Shown piece by piece: positions 16,781 to 26,027 of a stretch of DNA of 64,000 nucleotides. Origin of the DNA: an uncultured Collinsella sp. (GTDB lineage Bacteria; Actinomycetota; Coriobacteriia; Coriobacteriales; Coriobacteriaceae); the NCBI GenBank assembly GCA_900540895.1, contig UQHV01000010.1, positions 1 through 64,000 of the forward strand, in the 5' to 3' direction. The notes beneath the pieces were generated by a model. The model made no database searches. It was not told the origin of the DNA and was given only the letters and a program-made list of their open reading frames with translations. The position numbers were made by a program, and so were the translations under genes. The first letter of the stretch is position 1; each line of letters begins with the position of its first letter.

Positions 16781-17965
16781 TTACAGATGGACATCGGGAT
16801 CGAGCATCTGAGCACTCACACGCATGGATGACGCCAGGTTTTGGAACGTCTCCAGGCGCAGGCTGTCGATTTGCCCGGCATCCTCGGCCTCGCGAACGGC
16901 GCAGCCCGGTTCGTGGGTATGCGTGCAGTCGCCAAACCGGCACGCACGCGACGCCTCGACGATCTCGGGAAACGCGCGTGCCAAGCCCCGCTCATGCCCC
17001 ACGAGCGGCAGACTGCGCAGGCCCGGCGCGTCAGCAATAACGCCGGCTTCGCCCGGCAGCGCCACCATCACGCGCGCGACCGTGGTGTGGCGACCCTGGT
17101 CATCGCGCTCACGTACGCCGCCGGTCGCCAACGTATCGTGACCCAGCAGCGCGTTGAGCAGCGTCGACTTGCCAGCACCCGATTCACCCAAGATCATGGC
17201 GCAGCTCCCGGCGGGCACGCAGGCGCGCACCTCGTCCAGGCCACGACCCTCGGCAGAGGACGTCACGATCACGCGCACGTCCGGACCCACCAAGCGGTGC
17301 ACACGGTCCAGATCGCGCTCGAGCTCATCGGCGTCGCAGCGGTCGGCCTTGGTGAGTACCACCACCGGCTCGGCATCGCAGTCGAGTGCCAACACCAGCG
17401 AGCGCGCCACGCGGTCGAGCAGTACCTCGCCGGCGCCGAGCGCCTGCACGATCAGCACGCTATCCACGTTGGAGCAAAGCACCTGACGCTCGCCGCGAGC
17501 GCGTCCACGCCAGCGCTCAAAACTCGTGCGGCGTGGCAGCACGCACTCGATCACGCCCATGTTGTGCCCGGGCGCACGACGCACCGCCACGCGGTCGCCC
17601 ACGGCGGGCAGCAGAACCTCGTCCTCGCCACGCGACTTGGCAAACCCCACGGCATGCTCGGCACGAAAGGTGTCATCGGCAGCCGCCACCAGCGGAAACC
17701 CACGATCCAGGCGCACCACGGCACCAAGCTGCATCTGCTCGGGCTCCTCGGCCCGAGCACAATAATCATCGAAGGCAGCCCGCTGAGCATCATCGACCGG
17801 CAGATCGTCGAACGCCGGAACATCCTGCAGCGCATCGAGTCCCGGCACGCTTGCCAGCAGCTCCTCGGCAGACGCGGGAGCTTCGGTCGCAAGCTTCCGA
17901 CGACGATCGCGCTTAGCCCGCGCCCCCGTCGTCTTTTTCTTCGCCTTAGCCTTCGCCTTGCCCAC
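16781..17965 (-). CDS. rsgA: Ribosome small-subunit-dependent GTPase RsgA
   Basis: 394 residues from a GTG with GGGAGG upstream. A Lys/Ala-rich N-terminal tail precedes an OB-type domain, then the circularly permuted GTPase: VLTKADRCD (G4-type), GESGAGKSTLLNALLG (G1), DAPGLRS (G3), and a C-terminal zinc module FGDCTHTHEPGCAV. RsgA checks late 30S maturation, as rsmA and rsmI products do elsewhere in the window. The tail is longer than in E. coli. Confidence 0.93.
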   Translation of the reverse strand: MGKAKAKAKKKTTGARAKRDRRRKLATEAPASAEELLASVPGLDALQDVPAFDDLPVDDAQRAAFDDYCARAEEPEQMQLGAVVRLDRGFPLVAAADDTFRAEHAVGFAKSRGEDEVLLPAVGDRVAVRRAPGHNMGVIECVLPRRTSFERWRGRARGERQVLCSNVDSVLIVQALGAGEVLLDRVARSLVLALDCDAEPVVVLTKADRCDADELERDLDRVHRLVGPDVRVIVTSSAEGRGLDEVRACVPAGSCAMILGESGAGKSTLLNALLGHDTLATGGVRERDDQGRHTTVARVMVALPGEAGVIADAPGLRSLPLVGHERGLARAFPEIVEASRACRFGDCTHTHEPGCAVREAEDAGQIDSLRLETFQNLASSMRVSAQMLDPDVHL

Positions 17966-18014
17966 AAGCGCCTCCCAGCACCACAAATCACAACTGAGCA
18001 GGTATTTTACCCAC

Positions 18015-18050
18015 AAAAAAGAGCTGGTCGAGCAAACGCTCGACCAGCTC
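18015..18050 (-). terminator. Terminator after the P-type ATPase
   Basis: On the minus strand a perfect 12-bp stem AGCTGGTCGAGC/GCTCGACCAGCT with a 4-base loop is followed by TCTTTTTT. It lies 160 bases past the ATPase stop. Confidence 0.9.
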
Positions 18051-18109
18051 ACATACTTTCCCTTAGCCCTTTTCATCCGCGCGGGAGAAAAGCCAGCAAG
18101 GATACCGCA

Positions 18110-18197
18110 GGGCCCGCCCCGGAAGCCCTTTCTCCCGAACGATCCCGCAGCGCGAAGCGCGAGGACCAGTGAGGGAGAAAGGGCGTGGGGCGGGCCC
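18110..18197. repeat. Large imperfect intergenic hairpin
   Basis: GGGCCCGCCCC (18110-18120) pairs with GGGGCGGGCCC (18187-18197), and GCCCTTTCTCCC (18125-18136) with GGGAGAAAGGGC (18173-18184). The inner loop contains a second small stem CGCGAAGCGCG. It sits between the ATPase stop and its terminator. It looks like a REP-type palindromic unit; no second copy is seen in the window. Confidence 0.6.
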
Positions 18198-18208
18198 GGA
18201 CGAGAGCG

Positions 18209-20890
18209 TTACTCCTTCTCCACAGCGCGCATGATCGCCTTGTAGATCTCCATCAACGGAATGATCAGGAAAGCAAGGCCCAGGGCGGCGATAACGCCCT
18301 TGAGCTCAAGCGTCACGGGGCCAAAGAACATCTCGGCAAGCGTCGGCTGAACGGTCACGATAACCGTCAGTACCAGCGCCAGCGCGGCAGATGCCCACAG
18401 CCACTTGTTCTGCTTCTTCATGCTAAACAGCGACGCACGACGGCTGCGCATATTGAAGCAGTGGAAGATCTCGACCATGTTGAGCGTGATGAACGCCATC
18501 ATCACGCCTTCCTCGTCGGCATTGCCGGCGATCATATCGGCGATGTGGATGTAGCCCATGTCAAAGTACACGCCCACAAAGAAGCTCGCCAGCACCAGCA
18601 CGGTGATGATCAAGCCCTGGACCACACAGTCCAGGCCCATATTACCGGCAAAGACGCCGTCCTTGGCGTTGCGCGGCTTGCGCTTCATGATGTCGCCCTC
18701 GGCATCCTCCATGCCCAGCGCGAGCGCGGGGAAGCAGTCGGTGACCAGGTTCACCCACAGCAGCTGCACCGGCTGGAAGATGGTAAAGCCGATGAGCGTG
18801 GCGATAAACACCGAGAACACCTCGGCAAGGTTAGCCGAAAGCAGGAACTGGATGACCTTGCGGATATTGTCGTAGATGCGACGGCCCTCTTCGCAAGCAC
18901 CGATGATGGTGGCGAAGTTGTCGTCGGCAAGCACCATGTCGGCAACGTTCTTGGTGACGTCGGTACCGGTGATGCCCATGCCCACGCCGATGTCGGCGCG
19001 CTTGATGGACGGGGCGTCGTTGACGCCGTCGCCCGTCATGGCCACGATCTGGTCGCGCGACTTCCAGGCCTCGACGATGCGGGTCTTGTGCTCGGGCTGG
19101 ACGCGAGCGTACACGCCGTAGTCCTCGATGTGCGCGTCGAGCTCCTCGTCGCTCATGCGATCGAGGTCGGCACCGGTGATGGCATGGCTGCGATCGGTGA
19201 CGATTCCCAGCTGCTTGGCAATGGCCACGGCGGTGTCGATATGGTCGCCCGTGATCATGACGGTGCGAATACCGGCATCGTGGGCCTCGCGGATGGCGTC
19301 GGCGACCTCGGGGCGGACAGGGTCAATCATGCCGGATAGGCCGCAGAAGACCAGGTCGTGCTCGAGCGCAGCGGGGCTGCAGTCGCTCGGGACCTCGGTG
19401 TAAGTGCGGCTTGCCAGCGCCAGCACGCGCAGGGCCTCGTCGGCCATGGCCTTGTTGGCGGCCACGAGCTCGGCGCGACGCTCCTCGGTCAGGGGGACGA
19501 CCTTTTCGCCCTCGTAGATATGGGTGCACAGACCAATCACCACGTCGGGCGCGCCCTTGGTGTACTGCTCGTACTCGCCGTCCAGGGTCTCGACGACCAC
19601 AGACATCATCTTACGGCCCGAGTCGAACGGGGCCTCGCCCACGCGCGGGTGCTCGGCAGTCAGGCCAGTAAGACCAGCCTTGCCGGCATCGTTGACGAGT
19701 GCACACTCGGTCGGCTCGCCCACGGCCTCGCCCAGTTCCTCGTCCCACTGGGCATCGGAGCACAGTGCCATACCGGCCAGGAACTTCTCCTTGGGCGCAG
19801 CGAGCTCGTGCTTGACGACGGTCATCTTGTTCTGGGTAAGGGTGCCGGTCTTGTCGGAGCAGATGGTCTGCGTGCAGCCAAGGGTCTCGACGGCAGAAAG
19901 CTTGCGGATGATCGCCTGGCGCTTGGCCATCTTGGTCACGCCGAGCGAAAGCACGATGGTCACGACGGCGACCAGGCCCTCGGGGATGGCGGCGACGGCA
20001 AGCGAGACGGCGACCATAAAGGTGTCGAGCAGGGCAGTCGGGTCGGTGAGGACGTTGCCCACGCCGTGACGGATGATGTCGACGCCAAAGATGACGACGC
20101 AGATGACGATAACCATAATGGTAAGGATGCGGCTGAGCTCGGCGAGCTTCACCTGCAGCGGCGTGAGCTCTTCCTTGGCCTCGGCCAGGGCGCCGGCAAT
20201 CTTGCCCATCTCGGTGTTCATGCCGGTGCCGACCACGACGGCGCGACCACGGCCGTACACAACGGTGGAACCCATATAGCACATGTTCTTGCGGTCGCCG
20301 AGCGGCACGTCATCGGTGCCCGCGGCGAGCTCGATCACGTTGGCATGCTTCTCGACGGGCACGGACTCGCCGGTAAGGGCGGCCTCTTCGATCTTCATCG
20401 TGGCGCTCTCGAGGACGCGGCAGTCGGCCGGAACGGAGTCGCCCGCCTCGAGCATGATCACGTCACCGGGCACGAGCTCGGCGCTCGGCAGATGCACGAG
20501 CTTGCCGTCGCGCAGCACCTTGGACTGCGCCGCGCTCATCTCCTGCAGGGCCTCGAGGGCCTCCTCGCTCTTGGCTTCCTGGACCACGCCCAGTACCGAG
20601 TTGACGATAACGACGAACATGATGATGACGACATCGGCAAAGTCGGGCTCGCCCTTGACCATGCCCGTGAGCGCGCTGATGACGGCGGCAACGATCAGCA
20701 TGATGACCATGGGGTCGGCCATCTGCTCAAAGAAACGCTTCCACAGCGGCGTCTTCTCGGCTTCCTCGAGCTTGTTAGGGCCTGTCTTGGCGAGGCGCGA
20801 CGACGCCTCGCCGGTGCTCAGGCCGAGGTGCTCATCGACACCTTGGTCGCTGAGCACCTCCGCCGCGGCGGACAGGTATTCCTTTTGCAT
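18209..20890 (-). CDS. Calcium-type cation-transporting P-type ATPase (P2)
   Basis: 893 residues. Order of motifs: N-terminal cation-ATPase domain, actuator loop TGESVPV (about 175), phosphorylation site CSDKTGTLTQNK (about 340), nucleotide-binding KGAPD, hinge MTGDGVNDAPSIKRADIG, then six C-terminal helices. The layout and PEGL-type segment (AAIPEGLVAVVTIVLSLG) in M4 match SERCA/PMCA-like bacterial Ca2+ pumps; ion specificity cannot be proven. It is monocistronic, with a terminator downstream. Confidence 0.9.
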   Translation of the reverse strand: MQKEYLSAAAEVLSDQGVDEHLGLSTGEASSRLAKTGPNKLEEAEKTPLWKRFFEQMADPMVIMLIVAAVISALTGMVKGEPDFADVVIIMFVVIVNSVLGVVQEAKSEEALEALQEMSAAQSKVLRDGKLVHLPSAELVPGDVIMLEAGDSVPADCRVLESATMKIEEAALTGESVPVEKHANVIELAAGTDDVPLGDRKNMCYMGSTVVYGRGRAVVVGTGMNTEMGKIAGALAEAKEELTPLQVKLAELSRILTIMVIVICVVIFGVDIIRHGVGNVLTDPTALLDTFMVAVSLAVAAIPEGLVAVVTIVLSLGVTKMAKRQAIIRKLSAVETLGCTQTICSDKTGTLTQNKMTVVKHELAAPKEKFLAGMALCSDAQWDEELGEAVGEPTECALVNDAGKAGLTGLTAEHPRVGEAPFDSGRKMMSVVVETLDGEYEQYTKGAPDVVIGLCTHIYEGEKVVPLTEERRAELVAANKAMADEALRVLALASRTYTEVPSDCSPAALEHDLVFCGLSGMIDPVRPEVADAIREAHDAGIRTVMITGDHIDTAVAIAKQLGIVTDRSHAITGADLDRMSDEELDAHIEDYGVYARVQPEHKTRIVEAWKSRDQIVAMTGDGVNDAPSIKRADIGVGMGITGTDVTKNVADMVLADDNFATIIGACEEGRRIYDNIRKVIQFLLSANLAEVFSVFIATLIGFTIFQPVQLLWVNLVTDCFPALALGMEDAEGDIMKRKPRNAKDGVFAGNMGLDCVVQGLIITVLVLASFFVGVYFDMGYIHIADMIAGNADEEGVMMAFITLNMVEIFHCFNMRSRRASLFSMKKQNKWLWASAALALVLTVIVTVQPTLAEMFFGPVTLELKGVIAALGLAFLIIPLMEIYKAIMRAVEKE

Positions 20891-21331
20891 ATAGAGTCCC
20901 CTCCTGGGATTCGGGCCACTCAGCAGATTGATGCCCGATCATAATTCCCAGGAGAAGGGCAAGGGCTCATCAAGGCTGCCGTGCTGAGCGGCAGTTGATA
21001 GTGGGGCTATGGTACCCCAAAGCGACGCGTCTAGCCAAAACATTCCATCTGGAAACACGGCACAGACGCAACGGTGCAGACCGTGTGATGCTCAACATTG
21101 ATAAAACGTTTTTTCTTCGGCGCATCATCAAACTGAAATATCGCCCAGATAGCAGCGGTTAGAACAGTTGGTAAAGTTTTTGCATATACCGTTTTTCCGC
21201 AAAAAATGAACTTCTAATTCGGCATACGGTCGATTTTTTGGGGTATTCGGTCGTCATTTCGTTATAATCATCTCAGTTTTATTTCTTATGGTTTATCTAT
21301 CAGCGCAAGACGATGTCAGATGGAGGTCTGA
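20891..21331. other. Divergent intergenic region ATPase / pyk
   Basis: 441 bases without a gene. The left part is the 5' region of the minus-strand ATPase. The right ~220 bases are AT-rich relative to surroundings and carry the pyk promoter. I see no known riboswitch fold. Confidence 0.6.
21263..21268 (+). promoter_or_regulatory. -10 box of pyk
   Basis: A perfect TATAAT in an AT-rich stretch 63 bases before the pyk start. The -35 zone is not close to consensus. This predicts a 5' leader of about 55 bases ending in the GGAGG ribosome site. Confidence 0.6.
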
Positions 21332-22792
21332 ATGTACAAGCGCACCAAGATTGTATGCACCATGGGTCCCGCCTGCGATAGCGACGAGACCATCCGCGAG
21401 ATGATCAAGGCGGGCATGAACGTCGCCCGTTTTAACTTCTCGCACGGATCCTACGACGAGCACCACGGTCGCATCGAGCGCGTCCGTCGTATTTCCAAGG
21501 AGCTCGGTCTGCCCGTCGGCATCCTGCTCGACACCAAGGGCCCCGAGGTCCGCACTGGCCTTCTGGTCGACGGCAAGAAGGTTGCCGTCAAGACCGGCGA
21601 CAAGATCGTCGTCACCGCTCAGCCCACGTCAGAGGATTTCCACGGCACCGCTGAGCACATCTCCCTCGACTACCTGGCCCTGCCCTCCGAGGTCGAGAAG
21701 GGCTCCCTCATCCTGATCGATGACGGCCTGGTTGCCCTCGAGGTCGAGTCCGTCGACGGCCAGGACATGACCTGCGTCGTCAAGAACGACGGCCTGATCG
21801 GCGAGCGCAAGGGCGTCAACATGCCCAACGTCAACATCTCGCTGCCCGCCATCACCGAGCGCGATCGTCAGGACATCCTCTTTGGCCTGACCGAGAACAT
21901 CGACTTCATCGCCGCTTCCTTCATCCGTGACGGCGAGTCCGTCCGCGGCATCCGCAAGCTTTGCCGCGAGAACGGTGGCGAGCACGTCACGATCTTCCCG
22001 AAGATCGAGTGCGCCCTGGGCGTCGAGAACTTCGACGAGATCCTCGAGGCTTCCGACGGCATCATGGTTGCCCGTGGCGACCTGGGCATCGAGATCAAGC
22101 CCGAGCTCGTTCCGCACATCCAGAAGGAGATCATCGCTAAGTGCAACGCGGCCTACAAGCCCGTTATCACCGCTACGCAGATGCTCGACTCCATGCAGCA
22201 GAACCCGCGCCCGACGCGCGCCGAGGTTGCCGACGTTGCTAACGCCATTTACGACGGCACCGACGCCGTTATGCTCTCTGGCGAGTCCGCTGCCGGTAAG
22301 TACCCGGTCGAGGCCGTCAAGATGCAGGCCAGCATTGCTCTCGAGACCGAGAAGTACCTCCCGGCCCACGCTCCGCTCGAGGTTCCGGCCGACGCTCATG
22401 GCACCCGCGTTGTTAACAACGTTGTGGGTATGTCCGCTGTGAACATGGCCACCACCGTTGGCGCCAAGTGCATCACCGTGCCGACGACCACCGGTCGTAC
22501 CGCTCGCCTGATTTCGCACTTCCGTCCCAACATGCCGATCTGCGCGTTCTCCCGCCACGAGTGGGCCGTCCAGCAGATGATCATGTACTGGGGCGTTATC
22601 CCGCATCAGGCCGAGATTACCCAGGGCACCGTCAACGGCACGATCGTCAAGGCGATCGAGACCGCTAAGGAGCTCGGCTACGTCGAGGCCGGCGACCTGA
22701 CCGTCGCTACCGCCGGCGATCCCCGCATGAGCGTCCAGCTCGAGGACAAGGTCTCCTCGACCAACGTCGCTTACGTCGCTCAGGTGCGCTAA
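21332..22792 (+). CDS. pyk: Pyruvate kinase
   Basis: 486 residues, last step of glycolysis (PEP + ADP to pyruvate + ATP). RTKIVCTMGPACDS at the start, NFSHGS, the Mg/substrate region IFPKIECALGVENFDEI and MVARGDLGIE, the signature TATQMLDSM, and a C-terminal domain with TTTGRTARLIS. GGAGG precedes the ATG. Codon use is much more biased to GTC, GAG, AAG, CTC than neighbouring genes, consistent with high expression. Monocistronic between its own promoter and a strong terminator. Confidence 0.97.
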   Translation: MYKRTKIVCTMGPACDSDETIREMIKAGMNVARFNFSHGSYDEHHGRIERVRRISKELGLPVGILLDTKGPEVRTGLLVDGKKVAVKTGDKIVVTAQPTSEDFHGTAEHISLDYLALPSEVEKGSLILIDDGLVALEVESVDGQDMTCVVKNDGLIGERKGVNMPNVNISLPAITERDRQDILFGLTENIDFIAASFIRDGESVRGIRKLCRENGGEHVTIFPKIECALGVENFDEILEASDGIMVARGDLGIEIKPELVPHIQKEIIAKCNAAYKPVITATQMLDSMQQNPRPTRAEVADVANAIYDGTDAVMLSGESAAGKYPVEAVKMQASIALETEKYLPAHAPLEVPADAHGTRVVNNVVGMSAVNMATTVGAKCITVPTTTGRTARLISHFRPNMPICAFSRHEWAVQQMIMYWGVIPHQAEITQGTVNGTIVKAIETAKELGYVEAGDLTVATAGDPRMSVQLEDKVSSTNVAYVAQVR

Positions 22793-22822
22793 AACGCACT
22801 TGCAAGCATACTTGCATTGCAA

Positions 22823-22857
22823 AGGGCCCGGAAGGCTTCGCCTTCCGGGCCCTTTTT
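22823..22857 (+). terminator. Terminator of pyk
   Basis: A 13-bp GC-rich stem AGGGCCCGGAAGG/CCTTCCGGGCCCT with a CTTCG-type loop and a TTTTT tail, 30 bases after the pyk stop. Confidence 0.95.
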
Positions 22858-23037
22858 CTGTGCCAATGCCGCCGCACGGCAAAACACGCACTCATTTCTT
22901 TACCAAAAGCGCGAAATCCACCCTTCGAGGCCCAAAAAATAAAGCCCCAAGCGCTAAAAGTGTTCGCCCGGTGGCAAACCCACACCTCACACAGGGCTGA
23001 TAAATCGTTTTAGCAAGAACCAAATCGACCTGGTTTT

Positions 23038-23161
23038 CGGAAGTATGCGGCAAATTTTGGAACCTCCGAGCACACCCTGTTTTTTCGCAACAAAATGCCT
23101 GATAAACTAGCCTCAAAAGCCAGGTCCGCTCATAGGGTTCAGATTTTGCCGCATACTTCCG
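23038..23161. repeat. Large intergenic palindrome upstream of the nuclease-like gene
   Basis: CGGAAGTATGCGGCAAA (23038-23054) is repeated exactly inverted at 23145-23161. The similarity continues inward: after the perfect 17 bases the left arm reads TTTTGGAACCTCCGAGC and the inverted right arm reads ATCTGAACCCTATGAGC. The arms total about 42 bases around a ~40-base centre. It is the main content of the 423-base gap between pyk and the next gene, and ends 54 bases before that gene's start. Confidence 0.8.
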
Positions 23162-23215
23162 GATTGACGCTGGCATCACTCGCTTCAAAGAGATGATTTC
23201 GGCCAGGAGGGCATT

Positions 23216-24289
23216 ATGGACCTGACGCTTTGTGGGCAATCCGCCTTTAACTACTACCGCATCCCGCCGCAGGTATTAGGCCTTTACCCCGCCATTAGCC
23301 TTGGCAATATGGATCGCAGATGTTGTGGCCTCGGAAGTCATGCAGTTGTAAAAGACCTGCTTCACGCACCACTTCACAGGCTTGTATTCACTCGGGCACA
23401 ATCCGGGTCGCGAAGCCTGTTTAAATCGCACCTCTTGACCCAAGAACCACCTCCGGGGTCGTTTAGGCAGACTGAACATGGGTTTGATGTCACGTCACCG
23501 GAGTTCACGCTGCTCAGCCTTGCCACGCAGGTCTCACGCAACCAGTTACTCATGGCGTGCTACGAGATGTGCGGCTCCTTTGCAGTGTTTAAGCCCTGCG
23601 AGCGAACGCAACAACAACTCGATGAAGCTATTTCGCTTAAGTTCATTCCACCCAACTGCGGCTGGGAGCGAGTTAACGACACCAAGGGCAATGACACCAA
23701 CTTGTGGAAGCGCACGCCGCTTCTTACCGCAACGGATATCGCCGCGTTCGCCAAGCAAGCCGCAGGCCTGCGCGGCGTCAAACAACTGCGCTGGGCGGCC
23801 GAGCACATGACGGGGCAGGCCGCCTCGCCCTTCGAAGTACAGACCTCCATGCTTATCTCGCTCCCCCGCGACGAGGGCGGCCAGGGCATCGAGATCGCCA
23901 ACAACGCGCGCATCCCGCTCAGTGAAGCCGCACGTTCGCTGTATGACAAAACCTGCTGCTACGCCGATATCCTCATCGAAAGCGCCACCGACAGCATGGG
24001 CGTCATTCTGGAATGCCAAGGCCGCTCTGCCCACGACAGCGAAGCCGCGAGCCTCTCCGATGCCGAGCGCACCACCGCCCTCACAAGCATGGGCTATGAC
24101 GTTATCCAGATAACCTATGAGCAAATCAAGGACACGAAGAGCTTTAACAACATCGCCGAGCTCATTCATAAAAAGGCGGGGCTCCCCTACATCCCAAAGA
24201 CCGATCAGGAACGCACCGCCGCAGAAACCCTGCGACGGGAGCTGTTGGTCAATTGGGATGAACTGTTCTCCGTTAAGCCGGCCGGCTAG
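23216..24289 (+). CDS. Protein with possible PD-(D/E)XK/DUF559-like C-terminal domain, AbiEi-like context
   Basis: 357 residues; AGGAGGGC precedes the ATG. The N-terminal ~230 residues are unrecognised, with a region near 95-140 that reads like a helical sensor (SLATQVSRNQLLMACYEMCG). The C-terminal part (about 245-320) has CYADILIESATDSMGVILEC, then QGRSAH, DAERTTALTSMGYDVIQITYE: a DI..E...EC followed by R..AL...GY.V..IT is the pattern of small Vsr/DUF559-type nuclease folds. Nuclease activity is inferred only. The gene at 48876 shares the general pattern. The large palindrome just upstream may be its operator or target. Confidence 0.5.
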   Translation: MDLTLCGQSAFNYYRIPPQVLGLYPAISLGNMDRRCCGLGSHAVVKDLLHAPLHRLVFTRAQSGSRSLFKSHLLTQEPPPGSFRQTEHGFDVTSPEFTLLSLATQVSRNQLLMACYEMCGSFAVFKPCERTQQQLDEAISLKFIPPNCGWERVNDTKGNDTNLWKRTPLLTATDIAAFAKQAAGLRGVKQLRWAAEHMTGQAASPFEVQTSMLISLPRDEGGQGIEIANNARIPLSEAARSLYDKTCCYADILIESATDSMGVILECQGRSAHDSEAASLSDAERTTALTSMGYDVIQITYEQIKDTKSFNNIAELIHKKAGLPYIPKTDQERTAAETLRRELLVNWDELFSVKPAG

Positions 24290-25134
24290 CAGCTAGCGAT
24301 CAGAGGGACTGCGGGAACGTCAGAAGCGGCAACGCGAGCCGCAAAGCTCGCTTCGGTCAACTCGATGACCTCGGTAAACGTTGCGTCGAAGAACTCCTCG
24401 GTCAGCAGGCGGTATGGCGGATGGTCGGGCTCGCCGGGGTTTTCGCGCACGATCTCGTGCATAACGCCGATGGTCTTGAGCACATACTCCTTATGGATGG
24501 GATACTGCCCAAAACGCGTCGCCGCAGTATACAGGCGATCGGTCGCGCGCGGAATCGAAACGATGCCGAGCGTCTTGCCAAACCAGTCAAAGTCGCCTTG
24601 CTTTTTAATGCGGAACTCCTCGCACGGCTTGCCGCCGTGCGCCTCCAGGTACTGATTCACGCGCGTATTCCATACGGTATCGGCCACCAGATGCGACCAG
24701 ACACCCAGTGTCAAATCGAGCAACGACTGCGCCACATCTTCGGATGCAAGCGAGAACTCACGAGCGCCGGGACCGACAACCGGCTCGGCATCCCTGTAGC
24801 GCTGGGGATAGTGCACGCGATTCAGTCGCTCGCGCTCCTCGATAATCGAGGTCGCCGCGGCTGGCGCACCGGTGGGCGAACTTTTAAGCAACGGTGCCAC
24901 ATAGGTATCCCAGAACTCATGCTCACGAGGCTTAGGGATAGGCTCGGGCTTTGCAAAGTGCGTAATGCGGTACGGGATGGGATCGGCGATGCCAGGGACC
25001 ATATAGCCCACGAAGATATCCGGAACCACGCAGCCAAACAAAAAGGCATTGCGGTCGCGCACGCTATTGGCAAGCGCACCGGTGCGCTCCAGCAAACGCT
25101 CCGTCTGAGCGATATGAATGTTCCAGCTTGGCAT
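24286..25134 (-). CDS. Zinc-dependent phospholipase C-like protein
   Basis: 282 residues; ATG 25134 has GGGGGTG upstream. PSWNIHIAQTERLL at the N-terminus, FLFGCVVPDIFVGY, THFAKPEP, and LTLGVWSHLVADTVWN follow the order of metal ligands in the PF00882 (Zn_dep_PLPC) family: an N-terminal Trp/His, an Asp in PD, a His in THF, and H-x3-D. No signal peptide is seen, so it is probably cytosolic, unlike secreted clostridial PLC. Its stop overlaps the convergent nuclease-like gene by 4 bases. Confidence 0.7.
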   Translation of the reverse strand: MPSWNIHIAQTERLLERTGALANSVRDRNAFLFGCVVPDIFVGYMVPGIADPIPYRITHFAKPEPIPKPREHEFWDTYVAPLLKSSPTGAPAAATSIIEERERLNRVHYPQRYRDAEPVVGPGAREFSLASEDVAQSLLDLTLGVWSHLVADTVWNTRVNQYLEAHGGKPCEEFRIKKQGDFDWFGKTLGIVSIPRATDRLYTAATRFGQYPIHKEYVLKTIGVMHEIVRENPGEPDHPPYRLLTEEFFDATFTEVIELTEASFAARVAASDVPAVPLIASC

Positions 25135-25214
25135 AGCCACCCCCATAAAAAACCTGGATAACTATACCATCACGGCAAAGCCGCGCGGACGGCTACGCAC
25201 GCTCTACGCAGCAA

Positions 25215-25985
25215 CTAGTCCGTAGCACCGCTTTCGGTTCCATACGACGACGAAGACGCCTCGACCACATGGTGATATCGATCGATATAGATTGCACGGG
25301 CACCCAGGCGTCGCACCAAATCCTGGTGATGCGTGCTCATCAAGACCGTCTTACCCGCCGCGACATAAGCCAGCAAGAAATTGACCACGATGTCGCATGA
25401 ATCCTCGTCGAGCCCATTGGTAGGCTCGTCGAGGACCAAGATATCCGGGTTCATCGACACCACCGCAGCCAGCGCAACACGCTTCTTTTGCCCGCCCGAG
25501 AGCTGATAGGGAGAGGCGTCGGCAAGGTCGGCAACCTGGAACAGCCCCATGGCATCGCGCACGCGGCGCTCGAGCTCGTCTGCCGGCAGCCCCATCTGCG
25601 CGGGACCAAAAGCGACCTCCTCGCCCACCGTGGCGCAAAAGAGCTGCGCGTCGGCATTCTGGAACACAAAGCCCACGCGCTGATGAAAACGCTGAGCGGC
25701 CGCGGAATCCTTTAGAAACGCCGCATCGATCACGTGCCCGTCAAACAGGTATGACCCTGCGTCCGCGAGTTCAAGGCCGTTGATAAGGCGCATAATCGTC
25801 GTCTTACCGCAGCCGTTGGGACCGAGCAGGGCAACGAGTTCACCACGATCGACCTGCAGTGACACACCATCGACAACCGTATGCCCCGCATAGGAGAACA
25901 CCACGTCGCGAAACTCGATAAGCGGCGTGGTCTCGGCGCCAGCAGCACCGCTCGCGCCCATTACGTCATTCGTATCGTTTGCCAA
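25215..25985 (-). CDS. cbiO: Cobalt/nickel ECF transporter ATP-binding protein
   Basis: 256 residues, single ABC domain. Walker A GPNGCGKTT, Q-loop FVFQNADAQLFCATV (the DxQLF motif typical of ECF ATPases), signature LSGGQKKRV, Walker B ILVLDEPTNGLDE and switch His. Third gene of cbiM-cbiQ-cbiO, 42 bases after cbiQ. It energises uptake of Ni2+ or Co2+. Confidence 0.92.
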   Translation of the reverse strand: MANDTNDVMGASGAAGAETTPLIEFRDVVFSYAGHTVVDGVSLQVDRGELVALLGPNGCGKTTIMRLINGLELADAGSYLFDGHVIDAAFLKDSAAAQRFHQRVGFVFQNADAQLFCATVGEEVAFGPAQMGLPADELERRVRDAMGLFQVADLADASPYQLSGGQKKRVALAAVVSMNPDILVLDEPTNGLDEDSCDIVVNFLLAYVAAGKTVLMSTHHQDLVRRLGARAIYIDRYHHVVEASSSSYGTESGATD

Positions 25986-26027
25986 AACGTCGCCCTTCCC
26001 TACTCATCGACGGCTCGGCCGCCCGCA

